Source: DATKSS01 sp049582065 | Lineage (GTDB): Bacteria > Chloroflexota > Dormibacteria > Dormibacterales > Dormibacteraceae | Assembly (NCBI GenBank): GCA_049582065.1 | Contig: JBAUTF010000198.1 | Coordinates: 1 to 9,831 of the forward strand | Direction of reading: 5' to 3' | Length of the DNA: 9,831 nt | Shown: piece after piece, positions 6,755 through 9,831 of the stretch | Layout of the letters: each line of letters begins with the position of its first letter | Numbering within the stretch: the stretch's first letter is position 1 | Notes under the pieces: generated by a model | The model's input: the letters and a program-made list of their open reading frames with translations, nothing else | What the model was told of the DNA's origin: nothing | Databases searched by the model: none | Made by a program: the position numbers and the translations under genes

Positions 6755-6785
6755 ATAATGTGGGAATCGTACCATATATTCCCAA
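6755..6785 (-). promoter_or_regulatory. Candidate promoter of the exporter operon
   Basis: On the minus strand TTGGGA (6785-6780) and CATTAT (6760-6755) are separated by 19 bases, slightly long. The spacer is almost entirely covered by the inverted repeat at 6761-6784, so a bound regulator would block polymerase. Confidence 0.4.
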
Positions 6786-6797
6786 AATCGTACTATA
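6761..6797. promoter_or_regulatory. Probable MarR operator region: inverted repeat plus two direct repeats
   Basis: TGGGAAT (6761-6767) and ATTCCCA (6778-6784) are perfect arms with a 10-base spacer. Overlapping it, AATCGTACCATA (6765-6776) and AATCGTACTATA (6786-6797) match at 11 of 12 bases with starts 21 bp apart, two helical turns on the same face. The region covers the likely promoters of both divergent transcripts, as expected for a MarR repressor controlling itself and the exporter. Which of the two symmetries is bound cannot be told from sequence. Confidence 0.6.
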
Positions 6798-6799
6798 CT
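6794..6799 (+). promoter_or_regulatory. Candidate -10 of the MarR gene, leaderless transcript
   Basis: TATACT matches the -10 consensus at five of six positions. It ends seven bases before the ATG at 6807, so transcription would begin at or beside the start codon. No Shine-Dalgarno is present and no good -35 is seen. Confidence 0.45.
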
Positions 6800-6806
6800 T
6801 GTGCGC

Positions 6807-7259
6807 ATGGCTCAACTCCATGAATTGATGGCGGCCCTCAGGCGGCTCAACGCGAGCGACGCGGCGCTCGACCGGGCGGCGGCCAAGCGGATGGGCATCA
6901 ACCGGACAGACCTGGACGCGATCGAAGCGTTAGACCGGCTAGGTCCCCTGGCTGCCACCGAGCTGGCCCGAGCGGTCGGGCTGACGAACACGGCGGCGAC
7001 CACCCTCATCGACCGGCTGGTCGGGGCAGGGTATGTCGAGCGACTGTCGGACGACGCCGATCGCCGTCGGGTTGTCGTTCGCCCGACAAGCAAGGCCATG
7101 GCGGCCTCGAAAAGGTTCTACCGCCCGGTTGACGAGAGCTCGCGCACTGTGTTCGCGGCCTACAGCGAGAAGGAGCTCACCCTCTTGTTGGAATTCGTCA
7201 ATCAGGCGGAGGCAATGCTGCGTGAGCGGGCCGCGCGGGTCGAGGCCGAGACCACCTAG
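6807..7259 (+). CDS. MarR-family transcriptional regulator
   Basis: The protein has 150 residues, the usual MarR length. The N-terminal dimerisation helix (about 4-30) leads to helices ending in L-D-A-I-E-A-L, then the winged helix: L-A-A-T-E-L-A-R-A-V-G-L-T-N-T-A-A-T-T-L-I-D-R-L recognition segment, G-Y-V-E-R, and the conserved wing D-D-A-D-R-R-R-V-V-V. A C-terminal helix pair closes the dimer. A GTG six bases upstream (6801) is an alternative start; ATG is preferred because it sits at the expected transcription start. The gene is divergent from the DHA2 exporter across 83 bases containing repeats, so it most likely represses the exporter operon and itself, with relief by a small ligand as in MarR and EmrR. 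No ligand can be predicted. Confidence 0.92.
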   Translation: MAQLHELMAALRRLNASDAALDRAAAKRMGINRTDLDAIEALDRLGPLAATELARAVGLTNTAATTLIDRLVGAGYVERLSDDADRRRVVVRPTSKAMAASKRFYRPVDESSRTVFAAYSEKELTLLLEFVNQAEAMLRERAARVEAETT

Positions 7260-7480
7260 GAACGCTTATGGCGCCTCGTGTTGATTGCTGAAGTAAGCGA
7301 CGAGCGATCCGCGCCCAGCAAACGCGTCGCAGGAATCGAAAATGTGCCCGCGGACACGAAGGACATCGAGGCGAGTGCCTTCTGTGCGTCGATGACCATT
7401 GGTGCTATCGCGAAGCTGTCAAATGCCGCAATCGTGACGCATTGCAGCAGAGTCACCACAAAGACAAGACCGCGACCCAT
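7256..7480 (-). CDS. Doubtful small ORF, one hydrophobic helix
   Basis: This is a 74-residue frame with one N-terminal hydrophobic segment (LVFVVTLLQCVTIAAF) and no recognisable family. There is no ribosome site. The frame is open further upstream, without an obvious start, to a TGA near 7534. Its stop shares a CTAG with the convergent MarR stop. A single 12-bp unit of the CGAAGCTGTCAA repeat lies inside it at 7411-7422. It may be a fragment or chance. Confidence 0.2.
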   Translation of the reverse strand: MGRGLVFVVTLLQCVTIAAFDSFAIAPMVIDAQKALASMSFVSAGTFSIPATRLLGADRSSLTSAINTRRHKRS

Positions 7481-7568
7481 GACACGCCAATAAGATGGCG
7501 GCGGACACTTGGGGCCGTGCTCAAAGCCTCACAGGAGACAGCGGAGAAGTAACTTCCCGTCGGCCGGC
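7260..7568. other. 309-base convergent intergenic stretch
   Basis: Apart from the doubtful ORF at 7256-7480 and the repeat unit at 7411-7422, nothing is supported here. No clear intrinsic terminator is seen for either the MarR gene or the upstream minus-strand transcript. Confidence 0.4.
7410..7424 (+). repeat. Single unit of the dispersed 12-bp repeat
   Basis: GCGAAGCTGTCAAAT repeats one CGAAGCTGTCAA unit. Its last 14 bases equal 3629-3642, extending past the unit by AT. It is in the same orientation as the arrays at 2036 and 3615 and about 3.8 kb from the nearer one. Confidence 0.6.
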
Positions 7569-8339
7569 TCAGGGGACCCGGATCAGGTACCCATCAACGG
7601 GCTCTGCTTTTCCTTTGAGTGCGAGCTGGCGGGGCTCAGCGCCGTCGCACGCATCGACTGCGGCGGCATACGTTGACGCGCAGAGCAATATCTCCCCGCC
7701 CCTGGTCTGCGCTTGAAGACGAGCCGCGGTGTTGGTCACGTCGCCAAGCGCGGTGAAGTCCTTGAATCCGCCGCCACCGACGTTGCCGCAGTACTCCTCC
7801 CCCGAACAGATTCCGACACCGACGTCCAGCCAATTGCCGTCAGGTGTTCCGTAGCCCATTGCGCGCAGCAGGGAGCGGGCCGCATCGACTGCTTTGCGCG
7901 GATACCGAGCACCCGCGAAGCCTGGGACGAACAGCGCCATGACCTCGTCACCCGAGATCTGGCCGAGGACGGCTTCGTGGGCGAGCAGAGCGCCTGCTGC
8001 AGCTGCGTAGAAACGGTTTAGCAGTGCAGTGACCTCGACGCTGGAGGTCCGCTCGGTCAGAGTCGAATAACCGCGGACATCTGCGAACAGCACGCTGATG
8101 GGTACGACGGCCCCGCCTTCCGGCGCCGATTCCATGCAGCGCGCGCACACGTTCGGGTTCTTGCGAGATGGCGCCCAGCCAAGGCGACGAACAGCACCAG
8201 ACGAGGGTCCACGGAATGGAGCGTTGCAGAACTTGCAGCGCCAGGGACTGGGGATGAGGGCAAAAAACCGTCGACCGAGGCGCGGCATGATCGCCATCGG
8301 GGCCTCGCCACGAAGGATGCTTCGCCAGCGAGCATCCAT
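7569..8339 (-). CDS. Class III adenylate/guanylate cyclase with N-terminal zinc ribbon
   Basis: From ATG 8339 this is a 256-residue soluble protein. ATGs at 8297 and 8288 are possible shorter starts, and all keep the domains. The N-terminus carries two Cys pairs, C35-K-F-C38 and C65-A-R-C68, likely a structural zinc site. The class III cyclase domain follows from about 78. Metal aspartates D87 (F-A-D-V-R-G) and D131 (S-G-D-E) are present, D194 sits in K-D-F-T-A-L-G-D, and N203 and R207 lie in N-T-A-A-R. The lysine normally four residues before the second metal aspartate (K-x-x-G-D) is replaced by Q127, which is unusual and may change substrate or activity. The predicted reaction is ATP to cAMP, stated with that caveat. 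An apparent N-terminal extension to 8768 is rejected because it is antisense to the next gene. It is divergent from the membrane-protein pair. Confidence 0.88.
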   Translation of the reverse strand: MDARWRSILRGEAPMAIMPRLGRRFFALIPSPWRCKFCNAPFRGPSSGAVRRLGWAPSRKNPNVCARCMESAPEGGAVVPISVLFADVRGYSTLTERTSSVEVTALLNRFYAAAAGALLAHEAVLGQISGDEVMALFVPGFAGARYPRKAVDAARSLLRAMGYGTPDGNWLDVGVGICSGEEYCGNVGGGGFKDFTALGDVTNTAARLQAQTRGGEILLCASTYAAAVDACDGAEPRQLALKGKAEPVDGYLIRVP

Positions 8340-8361
8340 CGGCAACACGGTCGGACCTGGG

Positions 8362-8390
8362 TTGACAGGGTCGATGTACCCGCCCACACT
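8362..8390 (+). promoter_or_regulatory. Candidate promoter for the membrane/cupin pair
   Basis: A perfect -35 hexamer TTGACA (8362-8367) is followed 17 bases later by CACACT (8385-8390), a poor -10. Transcription would begin close to the GTG at 8400, suggesting a leaderless or near-leaderless message. Confidence 0.3.
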
Positions 8391-8399
8391 CACGCCAAG

Positions 8400-8912
8400 G
8401 TGGAAAGGCCGCTCGGGGCAGCCGCTGCCGGGGTCACCTGGGTGGGTTGGCTGACCATCTGTCCGGCGCTCGGGTTCCCGGTCCTCGGTACGGCGGCTAT
8501 GATCAACCGAGCGTTCTTCGGGATTATCCCAGAGGCTGGCCATGAGCCCAACTTTTGGCTCGGCTGGGTCTTGTTGATTGCGGCCCTCGTCGGCGCAATC
8601 GCTGTGTTCTTCATCTTGGAGAGGCTGCGCCTCGTTCGGGCAAGTATACGAACGGGTGTGATTTACGGCGCTGCGATGTGGCTGTTGACAGGCCTTGTCG
8701 TAATGCCGCTTCTCGGTGCCATCGAACCGGGGCCTGTGGTCGTTGGATCGCTGGCGGATGTCATGCATGCGACCGTGATGATGTACTCGCTCGGCCCGCT
8801 CGCGTCGGTGTCGGCATTGATCGCATGGGTGTTGTTCGGCGCGATTCTCGGCGCCACGGCGAGCGGACGGGAGCCAAGGACTACCGCGGCTGACAAGGCT
8901 CCGGCGACCTGA
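8400..8912 (+). CDS. Four-helix membrane protein, DUF6789-like
   Basis: The 170-residue product from GTG 8400 has about four membrane helices (roughly 8-32, 52-72, 83-105 and 128-150). Helix 3 with the pattern T-G-V-I-Y-G-A-A-M-W-L-L-T-G-L-V-V-M-P resembles the DUF6789-type family of small membrane proteins; that assignment is from memory of the pattern and tentative. No catalytic residue is evident. The frame stays open upstream without a better start. The stop overlaps the next gene's ATG as TGATG, so the two are translationally coupled and probably work together. It is divergent from the cyclase gene with 60 bases between starts. Confidence 0.7.
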   Translation: MERPLGAAAAGVTWVGWLTICPALGFPVLGTAAMINRAFFGIIPEAGHEPNFWLGWVLLIAALVGAIAVFFILERLRLVRASIRTGVIYGAAMWLLTGLVVMPLLGAIEPGPVVVGSLADVMHATVMMYSLGPLASVSALIAWVLFGAILGATASGREPRTTAADKAPAT

Positions 8913-9799
8913 TGCGGCGTGCTGTGGTCGCGGCTCTTGCGGTTCTCACACTGGCCTTGGTTTGCTCAGCGGCCCTGCAACTTCACGCGCGGAGCGCTGT
9001 GTTCTCGGCTGTCACGGTGAGGACGCTGGCCAAAGGTCAGGTGAAGGCCTTGCCTCCGGGGAAGGTGTTCATCAACATCCTCGAATTCAGCCAGCTCCCG
9101 AGGGCAGACTTCGCAGCGCCTGCCCACTTCGCGGCCACCATCTATGCGCTGCGCGGCAACACGACCATCTCGGTTCCACGTGCCGCATCGCAATCGCTGG
9201 CTCCGGGCGAAGCTGCTTTCGTTCCGATGCTGTTGGGGCACACCATGCAGAACCTCGATGGAACGATCGGCGCCGGTGCCATCGCCGCCGGCCTGGTAGT
9301 GGTCGTGATCCTTCTCTGCGCGGCTACGTGGTTACGCGGCAGTCGGCGCCGCATCACCGTCGCTGTCCTTTCGATTGTGCTCATCGCCGGAGGTGCCTGG
9401 CCGCTTACCGGTGCCGCCTCGAATGACTATTACTTGATCGCAGTCCGCCCTCGCGCCCAGAACGCACTACCTATGCCGCGACCCGATGGGCGAGTTGCGT
9501 ATACAGCACCCGACATCGATCCCTTGCCGGCAGGCCCGTATGTCGAAGCATTGACCGCGATCACCGTGCCTGTCGGAATGCCCTACCACACACCCGACAT
9601 CCCTGGACCGCAGATGATCGTCATTGTGGGCGGCAGCGCCACCGTCCAGCTGGGCGATAAGACATCACAGCTGGGAGGTGGCGGAGGGGCTTTCGCCCAG
9701 ATGGGACAAACACTCACGATCGTCAATTCGGGCAGCGACACGCTCCAGGTGCTCGACTTCGCTGTCATGTCAGCCACGGCTTCTCTTCCAGCAGCCTAA
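8912..9799 (+). CDS. Membrane protein with two cupin-like domains
   Basis: The 295-residue product has a signal anchor (about 4-22), then a cupin-like domain (about 35-115) with H-F-A-A-T-I-Y-A-L-R-G at 72-82 and a second motif L-A-P-G-E-A-A-F-V-P-M-L-L-G-H (96-110). Two membrane helices follow at about 120-140 and 148-168. A second cupin-like domain (about 205-288) has V-I-V-G-G-S-A-T-V-Q-L-G but few metal-binding histidines. In both domains the usual His-x-His-Glu-His set is incomplete, so metal-dependent catalysis is doubtful and a sensory or binding role outside the membrane is more likely. It is translationally coupled to the upstream membrane protein (TGATG). Specific function is unknown. 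Confidence 0.75.
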   Translation: MRRAVVAALAVLTLALVCSAALQLHARSAVFSAVTVRTLAKGQVKALPPGKVFINILEFSQLPRADFAAPAHFAATIYALRGNTTISVPRAASQSLAPGEAAFVPMLLGHTMQNLDGTIGAGAIAAGLVVVVILLCAATWLRGSRRRITVAVLSIVLIAGGAWPLTGAASNDYYLIAVRPRAQNALPMPRPDGRVAYTAPDIDPLPAGPYVEALTAITVPVGMPYHTPDIPGPQMIVIVGGSATVQLGDKTSQLGGGGGAFAQMGQTLTIVNSGSDTLQVLDFAVMSATASLPAA

Positions 9800-9831
9800 G
9801 ACGCCCGCGCAGATCGCCCTCATGGTTGTTG

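Noticed and set aside
8340..8768. N-terminal extension of the cyclase (399 residues from 8768)
   Set aside because: The extra residues are hydrophilic, lack any domain, and lie antisense to the convincing four-helix membrane protein. The ATG at 8339 gives a normal-length protein.

Overview
The window is GC-rich bacterial DNA with densely packed genes on both strands and shows no eukaryotic or phage structural signature. Gene content (secreted Asp-box propeller, 14-helix drug exporter with a divergent MarR regulator, zinc-ribbon nucleotide cyclase, small membrane proteins paired with winged-helix regulators) together with mixed use of strong AGGAGG sites and apparently leaderless or TTG/GTG starts suggests a soil or sediment bacterium of the Chloroflexota/Dormibacterota or Actinomycetota type. 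This placement is inference from gene style, not from a marker gene.

Region 1-2080 lies mostly on the minus strand. An Asp-box (BNR-type) beta-propeller protein with a signal anchor runs off the left edge. It is followed by a gap holding a tRNA 3'-end fragment, then a small anchored secreted protein, then a second tRNA 3'-end fragment. Region 2081-3714 holds a plus-strand two-gene operon: a six-helix membrane protein overlapped by a TTG-started winged-helix regulator. A perfect 8-bp dyad overlaps the operon's first start codon. Two identical 27-bp repeats, each made of tandem 12-bp units, sit at 2036-2062 and 3615-3641 and bracket this operon. Together with the tRNA ends they suggest old site-specific insertion, although no recombinase gene is visible.

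Region 3715-4477 is a decay zone. It holds a truncated SUKH (SMI1/KNR4) immunity-type protein and, convergent to it, a RibD C-terminal/DHFR-like reductase whose normal N-terminus is in another frame, apparently through a one-base deletion.

Region 4538-7259 is a drug-efflux locus. A DHA2-family exporter and a four-helix membrane protein form a minus-strand operon, and a MarR regulator is transcribed divergently. The 83-bp spacer between them contains an inverted repeat and two 12-bp direct repeats 21 bp apart, which fits MarR control of both directions.

Region 7260-9831 has a doubtful small ORF, a class III nucleotide cyclase on the minus strand whose purine-recognition lysine position appears to be glutamine, and a divergent plus-strand pair: a four-helix membrane protein translationally coupled (TGATG) to a membrane protein with two cupin-like domains.

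No complete new defence or mobile system is evident. The most unusual items are the repeat/tRNA-end architecture at 1162-3641, the dyad over the start codon at 2118, the reductase frameshift, and the cyclase active-site substitution.
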